The position numbers and the translations under genes are program-made. Positions 35,001 to 50,000 of a stretch of 64,000 bases of DNA are shown in pieces (within the stretch, counting starts at the first letter, position 1; the number at the start of each line of letters is the position of its first letter). A model generated the notes under the pieces. The model had not been told where the DNA came from, did not search any database, and saw only the letters and a list, made by a program, of their open reading frames with translations. The stretch is from Dastarcus helophoroides (Eukaryota > Arthropoda > Insecta > Coleoptera > Bothrideridae): contig CM053333.1 in the NCBI GenBank assembly GCA_028583605.1, positions 13,601,638 to 13,665,637 on the forward strand, written 5' to 3'.

Positions 35001-38000
35001 TTTTCTCGAAATTTAGAGTTTGAACTTTGAATTTCTTTTCCAAAGTTCGTTCTTAATAGCAAAATTTCAACCCCTTCCTCAAAATTTAATATTTACTCTT
35101 TTATTTTTTAATGTTTGAGTTGAAACTTAGAATTTTGATCCTCCAGAAAATGTTGATTTTTTGAAATTTCGAGTTTAAATTCGAAATGTCGACTTCGGAA
35201 TTTCGACTTTTTATGTTGAAATTCTGAGTTTACATTTTCATTTTTACCTTTTTTTGGGTTTTCGAATTAAACATAAAGCTTGGTCCATTTCAAGAAACCT
35301 TAATTTTTTTCAAAAATCTTACTTTTTAGTTGAGTATATCATTCAAAAAATTTGTGAAAATACCACTTTTTACTCAACATTTTATTTATTTCCTAATTTT
35401 CAAAATTAAATTTATAATTTCTTCTTCTTTGTGTTAAAATATTGTCTTTATTCCCTAGACGCTAAAATTTGTCTTTCGAAAGATTTTCACTTTTTTTCAA
35501 AATATTATGAAATATTGGCCTTTTTCCAAAAATTTTTATTTTAAGTTTAATCCACTTGCAAAGGTCAACCCCATTATGCCTTCAAAGCACTGCGAGTAGG
35601 ATGCGGAAACAAGGATAAATGGCGATGAACCGCCTTCTTAAATAAGTTGTCATTTTTGGGGAAAATTCCTTTCGATAACGAGTTCCATAGTTTGGAAGTT
35701 CTATAGAAAAAAGAGTCTCCGTGAACAGAAGTCCTCACTGTGTCAAGCTGGACCGCACAGGAATTTGCAGTTTTCGACTGTCTTGTACGCCTTAAAAATC
35801 TTGCTCTAAAGGGGATCAACCCTATTAGTTCCTGCGAGCATCTTTGATGATAGTACTTGTAGAAAAGGGACAAGTCACCAACCATCCGCCTGTGCTCTAG
35901 TATTTAGAGAGAATCGGTCAAACTCTCCTCATCAATTAGGCGAATGAATTGAATTGAATCCAAAAGAGCTAAAGTGTGCTTTGGGCCTGAACTCCATGCA
36001 TAAGAACATTATTCTAGTGTTGGCCTAACTTGAGCTTTGTATATTGTGAGTAGCTGACGAGATGTGAAGTATTTTTTAGCTCCAAAAAGAAAGCCTAGCT
36101 TCTGAGAGGCGGACTTGGCAATGGCACGCACATGATCGTCCCAAGAGAAGTTACTCCTAGGATAGACAGATTAGATCCCATCGGGAGAATTTTACCGTCC
36201 ATTGTTGCATTACCCTTGATGTTTTTTTAGAGAAAACCGCGACCTGAGTTTTTGAAGCGTTGAAGTGGACTAGATTTTCCTTACCCCATTCCAGAATAAT
36301 TTCGAGATCTCGATTAATCATCTGTATCTGCTGTTCCCTTAGTCGATCTGAAGCAACGACGGATAATAGTATGTCGAAGAAAAAAGATGGCACCAGGCTA
36401 CTATCATCTGCGTAGCTGTATATCGGATTGGAAGTTGAAACTAAGAGATCGTTTATGTGTAACAGAAACAGAGTAGGAGGCAGGACAGACCCTTGAGGCA
36501 CCCCTGCATTAATCGCAAATGACTGGGATGAGATGCTATCAACAACTACCTAAAGAGATCTGTCAGCGAGAAAATTGGATATCAAATGACAGAGTCCAGG
36601 AGGAAGACCATAAGATGTTAATTTGGCGAGCAGAGATCGGTGCTAGACTTTGTCAAAGGCTTTTGAGATATGCCACAATCCTAGTCTCACTATGTTTTTC
36701 CATAACTGAGTTACAGATATGAGTAAAATATGCCAGTAGTTCGCCAGTTGAGCGTTGTTGTCTGAAACCGAATTGCCTGTCCGAGATGATTCTATTCTCC
36801 TTCAGATATTTGAGAATGTCGATATTAGTAACATTTTCCATCACTTAAGATATAATGGGTAACAAAGATGTAGGGCGATAGTTGTCAGCTAGATTTCTTT
36901 TTCCCTTTTTAGGGTCAGGCTGCATCCCAACAGATTTCCAGATGTTAGGGAATACACCTTTGTTGTAAGAGAGTGTGAACAATTTGCTTAGGAAAGGAGT
37001 CAACTCTGGAGCGCACTTCTTAAGAATAATAGCGGGGATACCGTCAAGGCCAGAAGCTTTCGAGGTGTCGAGCTCGAGAAGAATCTTCCTGACTGTGCGT
37101 TGTCTGAAAACAACTTCAGGCATCGAAGTGCCAACCTTAGGAAGAATAGAAGGTTCTGCGTTTCAAGAAACAAGGTTGGAATGTTCAGCAAACATTAAGG
37201 CTAGCAGGTCAAACTTTTTCTCGAAAGTAGTCGCAATATTGTTATTGTCATCGAGTAAAGGTGGAAAATTTGAAAATGTAAAATTCTTTTCAATCGATTT
37301 TGCAAACCCCCAAAAAGAACTGCAGCCGTCCGGACAGTTTTTAAGCCTCTGGCGCATTTTACGATCGAAATCACTTTTTACCTCGTCAATAACCTGTTTA
37401 CAGTAATGTCGTGCATCTACAAAGGTGGTCCAAGTCTCGACTGAGGGATTATTTCGCCAAGGGCGATATGCGCGATTTTTTGAGGAGACAGCCCGAGCAC
37501 ATTTTTTGATGCACCAAGATTTACGGGAGGCAGACTTCTTTTGGGAGTGGAGAATTGAGCATTCCATATCGATCAGGATAGTTTCCGTGATGGATTCGGC
37601 GAGTAAGGAAGGTTTGTTTGAGTTAAAGCAGACTTCCTGCCATGGAAAAGATGCAAAGAAGTCTCTTAATTCTTCCCAGTTTGCAGAGTTAAAGTGCCAA
37701 ACCCTACGGGGCTGCGTCTGGGAAGGAGGTGGTATATGAAGCGAGCGAAAGGCTGCTACAAGCTTGTGATCCGAATTTCCAAGCGGTGATGTCACAAAGA
37801 TTTTATACGAATTTGGTGAATTTGTAAGGTAAAGGTCGAGTAGATTAGGTTGATGGGTATCTGCATCAGGAATTCTTGTGGGTTCCTCAACTAATTGCGA
37901 TAGTCCACAAGTGATGGCGAAAGCCTCTGCCACCCTTCTCGCGTCGTCAGTTCGGGAAGAAAACCTTAACAAGGGGATATTGTGTACGTTGAACTCACCG

Positions 38001-41000
38001 ACAAAGACAACCTCAGCTTTTGGATAATTCGTCTGTAGGTGATCGAAAGTTACGGAAAGATAAGAGAAGAGCTGTCTGTATAATGGATGGTTTGGAGACA
38101 AATAAAATGAACAAATGAATATTACTTCGCTTTTCGAGCAGATTTTCAGCCAAATCACATCATGATCAGTAGATTCCAGTGTTTCTTCTCATTGACAGGA
38201 TACGTCTCTTCGCGTTAAAACACAAATTCCCCTCTTGTGTCGAAAGTTTGTGTGTAAGTTGTAATTAGGGCAAAGCAAATGGACCGTATTGATGGATGGG
38301 GAGACTTGAGTTTGGTCAGAGATAGCACATGAGGTCTTTCATTTTGAAGGTGTTGATGAACCGAGTTTAGATTTGAGTTTAGCCCCCGAATGTTACAGAA
38401 TTGAATTTTGAATAAATTATTTTTAACAAACTTGGCTCGTGACATTAAAAAGTTTCCGTCGATTTAGAATTTCCTCGCACAACCTCCACCCGGACATCCG
38501 AACGGGAGGGATTTTTGTCCTGAATGTTTTGCACGAAGAGAATCCATCATCTTTGTTTTTAATAATTACAAAAAAAACAAAGTAAATGAAAAAAGAAAAA
38601 AAGGAAATGGACAGGATGAGGAAAGAAAAAATCTGAGTTTTCGCTATCAGTTTTTAACTTTTTCTCTTAAATTGTTGACAAACTTAAAAATGCATTTTTT
38701 TAAAGAGATTTCATTATTTTTTTCAAATATTCCACTTTTTCTTAAGTTTCAACCGAAAAATTTGCGAAAAATTCCCCCTTCTCCTATTTTTGTCAAAATT
38801 TTGATTTCTTTTCTAAATTTCGATCTTAAATTTGCAATTTTGACTTTTTTTCTGAAATTTAGACTTTTTACTCGAAATATTCTCCTTTTATAAAGATTTT
38901 AATTTTATTTTCGAAATGTTATAAAAATTCAACGTTCAAATGTTTCAATTTAATTTAGAACTTTTCCTTAGTTAAACTAATTTTTATTTCTTCGCCAATT
39001 TCAAAATTTCTAGATTATTTTCGTATTTCAAATTTCAAGTTTTTCTATAATTTTGTTTTTTGGACATTTAATTTTTTTCTGGATTTAAACTCGAAATTTT
39101 TACTTTTCTTTTTACCATTTTACTTTACACTCTGAGTTTTTAGGAAATGATTTTATAAATTTCAATTTTTTTCTCCAAATTTTGCCTCTTTTCCCAAATT
39201 TTCGATTTAACCTTTTTTTGAAATCTTATAATGTTATCTTAAATTCTATTTTAAATATAAAAATTTTTATTTCAAATTTTATGTTTGTTCCCTAATTTTG
39301 AGAGAATAATTTTGGTATTTTGATTGCTCTGCACTTTTTTTATTGTAAACTCAAAACTTGAAGGTCTTCATTTTTTTTTTAAATTTTCACTTTGAAGAAC
39401 AAAATTTAAGTTTTTTTTGAAATTTCAAGTTTAAAGTTTATTTTTTGTAGCTTTCGGGTTAAACCATAGGTATTTTCCATTTTTATTTAAAATTGCCACA
39501 CGGTGGTTCGCAATTTTTACTTCTTGAAATTTTGGTACTTAAAATATCGGATTTTTTAACATAAAGTTCAAGTTTACACCTTCAGTTAGTGTCTTTTCTT
39601 TGAAACTTCTTTTTTTCAATTGAATATTTCTATTCTCAATTGAATATTTCGAATTTTTTCTCACAAGTTCAGGTTTACACAAGTAGTTTTTAAAATAAAT
39701 TTCAAAATATAGGCTTTAAATTCAACATTTTTTCCGGAAATTTTAAGTTTAAAGTTTTAATTTCTGTTTTTTTCATGAACATTTTGACTTTAAATTTTTG
39801 TTCACTTTTCACAAATGTCATGTTTTTCTCAAATTTGCAAGCTTGAATATTTATATTTTTGTCTTATTTTTTAATTTTCCACTTGAAATTCAGAATTTTG
39901 ACCTTTGCTAGATATTTTGATTTTCCTTTTGAAATTTTGAATTTAAATACTACAACACTAATGAACCAGCAAATACCCATAATATTATTTTGCTTGTGGA
40001 CCTCCAAGATAATATTTATGAATTTCAGAGAATTTTTCTTGGCCAAACAATTAAAATATTAATGAACTATTAAATGCCCAAGGTTTTAGCTTCATATTTT
40101 TTATCAGAATCCTCCATGAGAATATTTGCGAATTTTAAGGGTTTTATGGGAAAACAACCTGAACCACTAAATATTCCTTAGTTGGAACATAGGACCTCTA
40201 CGAAAGTTCACCATCTGGTCTGATTATGGGCCATTTGTTTTATTTCGCCCCAGGTTTTATTCATTCTTTTGGCCTCCTCTATTATCGTCCTTTTCCAAGT
40301 CATTTTTGGCCTTCTTTTTCCTCGGCTGCCTTGGTGTGTTTCATTCCAGGACTTTACGGGCAATACTGCTTCGGTTGTGGATTATATGTCCCAACCATCC
40401 CCATTGTCTTCGCCTTATCTTTAAGTCAATTCTTTCCTGCTTAGTTCTGCTCCAAAGTTCTTCATTTGGAATTGTATTAGGCCACCAAATACGTATTATC
40501 TTGCGAATGCACCTGTTAACAAATACTTGCAGCTTGTTGGTTATTGACTTAGTGGTCTTCCAAGTTTCACACCCGTAAAGTAGCACTGATTTTACGTAGC
40601 AACCAAAATAATTAACATCATCAAAGCTCTCTACAACCAAGCCAGCTGTCGTGTTATACACAAAGGAAAAGAAGGAGACAAGATACCAGTCACGAACGGG
40701 GTAAAACAAGGCTGTATACTATCTCCAATATTATTTACCATCGTACGCGATTCCGTTCTTTTGAAAGCAAGCACACGGCAGAGAGAGGAATAAATAAGAT
40801 GGGAACTTACTACACGCCTAGACGATCTAGATTATGTGAACGATATCTGTTTACTATCCCAAACTTTCAGCGACATGGCAGAAAAACTGAATGCTCTGAA
40901 AAGAGATGCAGTGAAAGTAAGTCTGAAAATCAATACAAACAAAACCAAAGGAATCCGGTTGAATACGGCCAATGAAACAAACCTACACATCGACCTTTTT

Positions 41001-44000
41001 AATATAACATTATTTTGCCAGTGATTTTCCAAGAAGAGAATGTTTCCTGACAAAACAGTTAAAATGCTGATGAACCACCGAATTTCGAACGTTTTAGCTC
41101 AAAATTATTTCGATTAGGATACCCCATTTACGAATTTTAGGGAAAATTTTATGGGAAAACAAGTCAATGCCGATGAACCACCAAATACCAAACTTTTTAC
41201 CAAAAAATGATTTTGCTTCTGATGGTCCAAGAGGCATTTGTGAATTTAAAGATATTTTATTACAAAACAATTGAAATACCTCAATTTTTACTTTTTTTTT
41301 TCAATCTTTCACTTAAATTCCAAATTTTGAACATTTCAAAAGATTTTGTTTTTTTTTGTCGAAAGTTTTAGCCCTTTCTCCAATTTAGTTTCATCTCGAA
41401 AATTTGCTAAAAAGTAGTTTAAACATTTAACATTTTTTCACTAAAATTCGACATTATACTTAAATTTCGTCTTTTTCGAGTTTCACCCCATGGACTTACA
41501 TCTTAAGTTGTTAACTTTTTTCGCAAAACTCCTAACTTTCGCTACCAATTTTTCGTTTTTTCAAACTTAAATTTTAACTTAGTCAAAATTCAGATTTATT
41601 CTTGAGATCGGACCTTTTCCATAATTTCGACTATAAAATCAAAATTTCCACATTTTTTTCAGCTGTAAAAGTTTTTCATAAACTGTTTTTTTTTTAAATT
41701 TCGATACTTTTCGCTTATTTTTAAATATAAACTGTTAGACTTTTTTGTATGATTTTGACTTTAAACTGAAAGATTCAATAAAATTACTTAAAACATTTCC
41801 ATTTTCTTATAAAAATTGCGATTTTTTCCAAAATCGCCAATCTAATCGTTTTTTCTAGAAGTTTTTAGTTTCAACTTTTAACAAAGGATTTTTTTCGAAA
41901 TTGTGTAGAATCCAATCGAATTATTTCTTATAAATATCGAGATTTTTGTTGGTTTAGAACACAAACTCTTGGCTTCAAATTTACAAGAGGAAAATTTATT
42001 CAGGGAGTAAAAGTGTCTGCTAAACTAACTGTGTTATTCGAAATTGGGTCTAAGAACAAATGACTGACTGTTTCTCGAAATTGTTTAGAATTAAATCGAA
42101 TTATGTATATCATAAATTTCAAGTTTCTTTTTAGCTTAGTCCCCAAGTCATCTCCTAACTCCCTAACTGCGCCCATGGCCTTAAATCCACCTTGAGACGT
42201 TTCTGTAAACAATGTACACTCTAAATAGGATCTAAGAAAAACTGTGAGAGGGGGCCTCTTGCACAGAAGGGCTCTTGTTTACCGCACAATATTACCCTCT
42301 CACAGCTACGCCAGTGCCCTCCCTCTGTTAAAGGAATAGAAAAATGAAATGACTTTTTATCCAAATACTATTTCAACCAACTGCTAAAGAACCGTGATTC
42401 TCCAGAAGAAAAACTATTCTTGCTTTTATTTTATAACCTTCTCTGCATAGGAACAAATCAATACGTAAGGAAATAAAACCGTGTACTTATGGTAGGAAAC
42501 ATTTCTCTTTCAAATAAAATCACTTAAAGCTTTCAGGCACACTTTAATATTTTCGGAAACTGCGGAAATTCCGCTTAATTTGATAAAAGACTGCGTAAAT
42601 ATCGAGCATTATATTTAACACTCTTTTGAAATATCAAAAAAAATTAATTGGCTTTCCAGCGATATCACAATTTCCGACAGTTTTTTTATTTTAATGGGAT
42701 CGCTTCAGGTTAATTGAATTTGAAGATGATTATCTAGATGAAATTTTAATGAAAAATTAAACGCCTGAAAACCTTTAAAAGTATACATTAAAGAGAAGAA
42801 CTTTGGGCAATGTAAATTGATTTTAGCGAAAATATAATTTAATTAAACGGTAAACAAATTTGTGCTGATTAATTAATTTCCGGCCGAATTAGATATTCCC
42901 TGACGCATCGAAATGTCGTGTTTATCTCTAATGAGTTTTATTTAACTTCATGTTATAAGTTTCCTGATTGAAACCAATTTTTTTTTAATTAAAATCCATA
43001 AATTAAAATGGATTTATAAGTTTTCGAATTTCCAGATAAGAATACATTCAAGTTAAATTAAATTTTATATTAAATGTTTTTCTTTTCAAGTCAATTGTTG
43101 TACTTCTCGTGTCAAGGGTATTTAACGAAGCCATTTGCCCACCCACCTCATTTTAATAACATTCCATTCTTCTTCTCCGATCGGAAAAATTGTGGGAAAT
43201 TGGGAAACCAACGATGATTACATTGAAGAATTGATTGAAGGAAGCAGTATAAGCATATTTTATTTACAGATTTATTTTTTTATCAACATGTTCTGCTGTA
43301 GCTTCTATTTGTACGTTTTATTTGGAAGTTTGTTCCATCAATTAACGAATCGTTTCTCCAGTTAAGTCCAAATAATGATGCAGCGAGGGATCAATAGGCT
43401 CTTGTGTAGCTTTTCAGGGTTCCTTACTCAATAAAAAAATCCTCCTTAACAAAGGAGATAAGCATATTATTATTTCTTCGTCTTCTTTAAAAAAGTGACT
43501 TTTATAACGAAATTGAATAAATATATTTTAGACTAAAAAGTATTTGATAACCATTTTTGATTAAAACAAAAAATAGTTTTACTTATAAATTGGCTAAATT
43601 AACAGTTGATGAAAATTTTTTCAGCAATTATCAACAGAACCACCAGTTGTCCTTAAGTAAAATCTCATTATGTTCAGCTTACTCAATGACATGCGGCCGA
43701 AACTTCAAGTTTCAAGCTGACATTTGAAATGTTTAGAAAAAAATCAGGTTTTGAGCAAAATTCTAAATTTATAAAACAAAGTCGAGACCAAACCTAAAAT
43801 TTCAATTTTGGAATTAAAATTAAACAAGAAAAAGTTTAAAGTTATTAAAAACCTAATTTTAAAACGAAATTTTGAAAAATTATAAATATTTCGTATTTAA
43901 ATTTGCAATTTCGAAAAAAACATTCTAAAACTCTTAACATTGCGAGATTGATTTCGAAATTTTGCCTGGCCTAAACTTTGAATTTAAAATTTTGAAATAA

Positions 44001-47000
44001 CCATTTATAATTTAGGTAATAAAAATTCTTAAAATGTCTAATTCATCCCGAAATTTGCAATTTTTACTATCTGGAAACTTGGATATGAAACTCGAATATT
44101 CGATCTTTTTCTCAAATTTCTGACATTTAAATCCGAGATTTCACTTAAAATTCAAAATTTGTGGAAACACCGTGTTGATGATCAAAAAAATCTAATGTTC
44201 TGAGGTTACCTTGGAATTGGAAATAAATCATAATTAAAAATATTTGAAATTTTCTCCTTCGTATCCTCGAAATTTTGACTTTAATATAGAATTAAAAAAA
44301 GCTGGTTATTTCAGTTAAAAATGTCAAGTTTTAACTGCATATTTTTAAAACAAAGATAACATTTCTGAAGAATCCCCAGAAGCTCAACTTTTAGAAAACA
44401 AATAATAATAATAAAATTCAATTTTGAACACGAAATTTGTATAAAAAAGTGAAGATTTTCAGAAAAATTTTAAATTCATCAAAGAATTAAAAGCCAAATC
44501 TTCGAATAATTTTTTTTTCGCTTGGGTTTTCATTCCGGCTTAATTAAAGAAAAATGTAGAAATATAAGTTAGTTCGATATAGTTTCGAGTAATTTCTAAT
44601 TTATGAAATATTGACCTTTTTAATCTGCATAAGAAAGGTCATAATGTCACTTCAATACAAAAAACAACAGCATGGGCCTAGACATGTTCAGGAGGAGGGA
44701 ACAATCATTGGGAAAAATTGATAGGCAAAACCTTCCAGCTAACTATACATACAGTGTGGAACAGCCAAACGGAATAAATTCAATTCAATTTTAGATTATA
44801 AGATGACATCCTGCATTGCAAAAATTTCATCTCTAGATGCAACCCGCTTCAAGTTACCGTTTCAATCCCTACATTTTTTAGCTGGAAGTAGGAGCTTGGT
44901 ATACCTTATTCGAAAGGTCTTTTCATTCTCTGTTCAAAAATGTCATGGTTGCTACATTTATTTCAAAAAATAAACAATAAAAAAATAATTTATTATTCTG
45001 ATGAAATTTTCTACAATAATAACTAATAGCGGCTTGTCCGGTTCGACCTCGATAATCATAAAGGGACCAAAAACAATTTCGATATCCTCTTTTGATTTTG
45101 TAAAAAAGATAACGTAAAAACTTACCAACCTTATCATAGTCAATTATACTTTTTGTCGAAAACATCCCAGTAACTTTCTAAAATTGTGAGAGAATTAAAC
45201 AGTGGTCAGTATCGTGCTTCAGTTATCTTTTTGCACATTTTGAAAATTTAATATGGGTCATTTAACAGAAATCCATAAAATAATAATTTTACAAATGACA
45301 GGTTATAAAGATAGAGCAGGATCACAGGCCGAAGTCGCTTGTCTATTTCAACAAAAATTTCCTGATTTACCGCCTATATCCCAAGGTACAATTAGTAAAA
45401 TCAAGAAACATATTCACGAACATGGACATGTACAAAAGCAAAAAAAAGAACCCTCCAATGTATTAACTAATGATGCCAAATTGGAAATAATGAATGAGGT
45501 TCAAGAAAATCCACATTCTTCAAATCGATAAGTAGCTGCAGCACTGAACGTTAGTTATTTCTCGATTATTCGTGTACTAAAAGAAAATAAAATGCATCAT
45601 CATAAAATGACACATGTTAAAAGCTCAGTGATGACGATTTTCATGGAAATTTTTGTGGCCAAATGATGCAAACATTAGATAATAATGCCATCCAAATAAA
45701 AAACATTGTTCAACATAAAATAGCTAAAATTTTTAGACAAAGAAAAATCGAAAAAATAGCAATTTGAGAATACAGTTTAATTTCGAAAAAGACAAATTTT
45801 CAGTAAAGGGCTAACTTTAACTAATTAGGTTTTGTCAAAATTTTGAAAAAAAATAAGAAGGAAGTCGAAATTTCCATAAATAGAGATGAAATAAAAATCA
45901 AAATTTCGAGAAAAAGGCAGATTTTAAGAAACCAGTCAAAATTTCTGAAAATTCAGATTTAGAAAGGTTAAAATTTTCAAAAAAATCCTAATGTTAAGAA
46001 GAATAACGTAATTTAAAAAAAAAGAAAAAAGACGAAATTTCGATAAAGTTGATTTGTAAAGTTGATTTTAAAAAAAGTGAAAATATTTAGGAAAAGTTGA
46101 ATTTTAAAAAATTTCAAAAAAAACACAAATTTTTAAATAAAGATTCGAAATTTTGACAAAGCCACATAAAGGAAAAAAATTTGTGAGAAAAGATAAATTT
46201 TGGGAAATAAATCTAAATTTTGGAAAAACTCTCACAGTTAAATTAAACTTGTAGTTGACTGGATGAGCCGGTGAAGAGGCGGGAGTCAAGACTCTTAACC
46301 TGTCCTATTCCAGCTGCGCCTATGTTGGGCAGACGCCCTGAACTTAAAAAAAATCAAAATTTAGAAAAACAAATGTCGAATCTAAACTCAAAATTTTGAG
46401 AAATAAATCAAACTTTCGAACAAGTCGAAAATATTGAATCCAAGTGGATATTTCTTGTAATTTTAGACTTTTTTAGAATGAATTATGGAATTTTATTTAG
46501 AATGTTGACTTTTTTTCGAAATCGTGATATTCCACTTTCAATTTTCACTTTCTAAATCGTATTTTGTCCAGAAATTCACATTCATCTTTTTTCTTCAAAA
46601 TTTCGACTTCGGACTTTTACTCACAATTTTTTTGAATTTACTCTCTAATCTAATTGTGACATTAATTTTAATTAAGGTGGGCAGTTTTTAATGTTTGTGA
46701 TAAAAAATATTAGTTTAAGTTCGTTGACATTTGAAATTTTGGATACTTTTTTAAATAATTTTTTTAAGTAATTTTTTGAACTTTCTACTTTCTCTAGAAA
46801 TTTCGATTTTAATTAAAAGCGACATTTCATCTAATAGTGACGTGAATTTGAAAATGGCATACCCCTTAATTTTAATTAAATAAGGCAGTTTTCTAACTTG
46901 TAATTATTAATTTTTAACTTCGTTACAATAATTAAGTGTCAAATTGTAATTATATGTTTCAAGCGATTTGAATTGAATAAAATCTGAAAAAATAACATTT

Positions 47001-50000
47001 ACTATTTCTTCCGTTTTCCGTTTTACAAAATCATAACACGCCACTGAAAATAAACAATATAATAATAATAAATTAAAAATTCGAGTTTAATAATTTCGTT
47101 TTTGGGTTTTAAACCCGAAAAATGGAAAATATTTTTATTATAAATTAAGGGCGCATTATTCGGCTTTCTTCTAAAACTTTTCATTTTAAACTCTTGAAAA
47201 TTATATCTCTTTAAGAAATTTGAATTTCAAAATCGAATTTTTGAGTTACACTTTTTTTATAAATATTAGCTTTTTCTAAAATTTTAAAAGTTTTTCCCAA
47301 ATGTTCGGGTTTAGTTTTTAAAAATTAGGATTTTTTAAAAAATAAATTTCTAATTTTCTATTTTCTCTAGAAATTTCAACTTTAATTGCCTCGTAATTTT
47401 AAGTAAGATAATCAGTTTCTTAATTTGTAATGTTAAAAATAAAAAAAGTTATGTTTGAATTCGTCACAATTAAAAACACAATAGCAATTATTCGTTTAAA
47501 CTGATTTTAATCTAATGTCTTAAAAAACATAAAATTTATTTTTTCCACATTAATTTCACCTTTTATAAAAGGCACCGCACAGCAATGAAAAATAAACAAC
47601 ATAATAATAAAGTAAAAATTGCGCCTTTAAACTTGAAATATTTATGTTTATTTTTTTAATATCTACATTAAACTTTTTTCTCAAAATTCCATGTTTGGAT
47701 TTTAAACCCGAAAAGCAAAGAGAATATTTATATCATAAACTAGCTGCCCTCGCGTCTTTGTCTGCGTAAGGTCCGATAACGTCATATTTCAAAATAAAAT
47801 AATTTCTCATTTGATTTTAATAGATTCATAGGTTCAAAGCTTCACGGTTCTTATTCTAGTACCCGCTAGAATCGTAATTGGCGCGCAATAATATCAGCCA
47901 TTAATATTACGGATCGGTTTCTCTTTTGTATGTTCCGCGTTATAACCTCAAGTAAAGTTGTTAACACATTTGAGTTCTTAGAAGTGAAAGGTTGATTTTT
48001 ACTGGAATACAATTAGCCTAAAAGGTACTCCTAAAAATATTCCACATTTTAGTAAAAAATTCATTAAAACCGATTTTGCAATTTCCGACATTTGCTTGGA
48101 CAAAAAATCAGTCGACAGACAGACGGGCAGATATTTGGACGCTTCAATTTTATTAATATAGGGCTTTTCCCGTAAATTTTGACATTTTTCGAAAACTTTT
48201 CATTTTAAACTTAAAAATTATATTTGTTTCCAAAATTTCAAATTTAAACTTGGGTTTTGAGCTTTTTTAAATAAATTTCGATTAATTTTTCGAATTCTCT
48301 TGAAAATGTTGACTTTAATTTCGAAGTTTTAACTTTAACGTCGAAACGACAGGAATTTGAAAAATAAAATACGACACCCTTTAATTTTAAATAAGGTGGG
48401 AAGCTTTTTCATTTGAAATATTAAAAAAATATATAGTAATTTTTGAACAATGAATTTGAAATCTGAAGAATAATCACAGTTGTTTCTTTTCCGATCTCCT
48501 TTTTTTTTATAAAAGGCACCCTACAACTCACTATTGAAAAATAAACAATGTAATAGCAATGATACAATAAAAGTTGTGGGTTGAAACTTGGAATTTCGAG
48601 AAAAAAGTAAATTTCAAGTTTAAAGTTCATAATTGATCCCGAGAGGATGAAAACATTCTCATTTAAGGGTTAATATAAACTATGAAGCAGGGGCCCACTG
48701 ACAGCGCCGGCTTGTCAAATAGGCCAACTAGGCGATGGAATTTAAGGGGCGGAAAAAACATGGGCCTCAAGGAACATCATGTCTACGCTCCTTTTTTCAT
48801 GTAAAAAAAATTACTCTACTCAACACTGATTTTGTCACACGAACTGTGGTAGGTTATTGTGTTTGGACTACCTACCCCCATCATGAAATCGTACTTATTT
48901 TTTTCCATCACCCCCAGTTTTCTTGTGACAAGGTAAAATTTATTTTTGGAAATGTAGTCTTCCCAAATACTATTCGTTTTTATTTAGGTCCATATATTAT
49001 TCACATCTTTTATTTTATCAGAAATTAAACACATAATATCATGACCATACTAATTCTTTATTTGAAGTCTTTTTCATCATTAATATTTAGGTACTTTTTA
49101 TGTCAATGGGACAGCAGGGTTCGAAAAAATCACAATTAGGAACAAGTTTGTCCTACACGTATATATTTAATTTGTAAATAGAAAACTGTAAAGCATCTAA
49201 ACTTGTAAAACTCTCTGGTATATTTCTACCACCACTTCATATCAAATTAAGCCTTCCAAAAATTTTCTAGAGGGGATGGGTCTCAATGAAAATGGATTTT
49301 AATATTTTAAAGAGAAATTCCCCAGAATGAGTGAAGTAGAAGTAGTAATACTAGTAGAACCACAGATTAGGAAAATTAATAAAAGACTCGTTGTTTAAAG
49401 AAAAATGAAATGTTTTGAAAAAATCAGCATGAAGATGCTTCAAAAATTTAATTGAAAATTTCTTGTTTTACCATAAGAGTGACATCTAAATATAATTGAT
49501 TAAAAAACTTTTATTGGAGTATAAAACTTTGGGATACAATATGGGGATCAAGATTTATTTTTTAGACACATATCTTGACTTTATTCCTACGAATTAGGGG
49601 ACTCTGGGAGCTCTATTAATTCAGACATTCCAATGATGGAAAAACTTTATCAAGGCAGATTAAACTCAAGGGTGTTGAGTGACTACTGCAGCTTGATCAA
49701 AAGGGACCAATTAAAAGCTAAATAATTTAGAAAAACAAAGATTATAAGTTCCTAGTGTACATTTTTTATGTTATATTTCTGGAGAGCCATCACTTTTCAA
49801 ACATTTAACAAACAAATGTCGTGATGATGAAAATGTTAAAACTGCTTATTTTAAATGACAACAACTAACACTATTAAAAAATACAAAAGAAGTTCATGTG
49901 ACATGACAAAACTTCAATTTTGATGATAAGTGCTATAAAATTGTGTTCTTCTGTTTGGATACAGACTGATAGTGAAGGCGAAATTTTGGGGTGCTTTTTT

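Noticed and set aside
35936..36150. Possible separate small gene between LINE frames
   Set aside because: It reads as the same LINE protein ([19 protein letters not shown]) with single stops.
40226..40578. Plus-strand Phe/Leu-rich frames resembling membrane proteins
   Set aside because: Antisense of the RTE LINE C-terminus.
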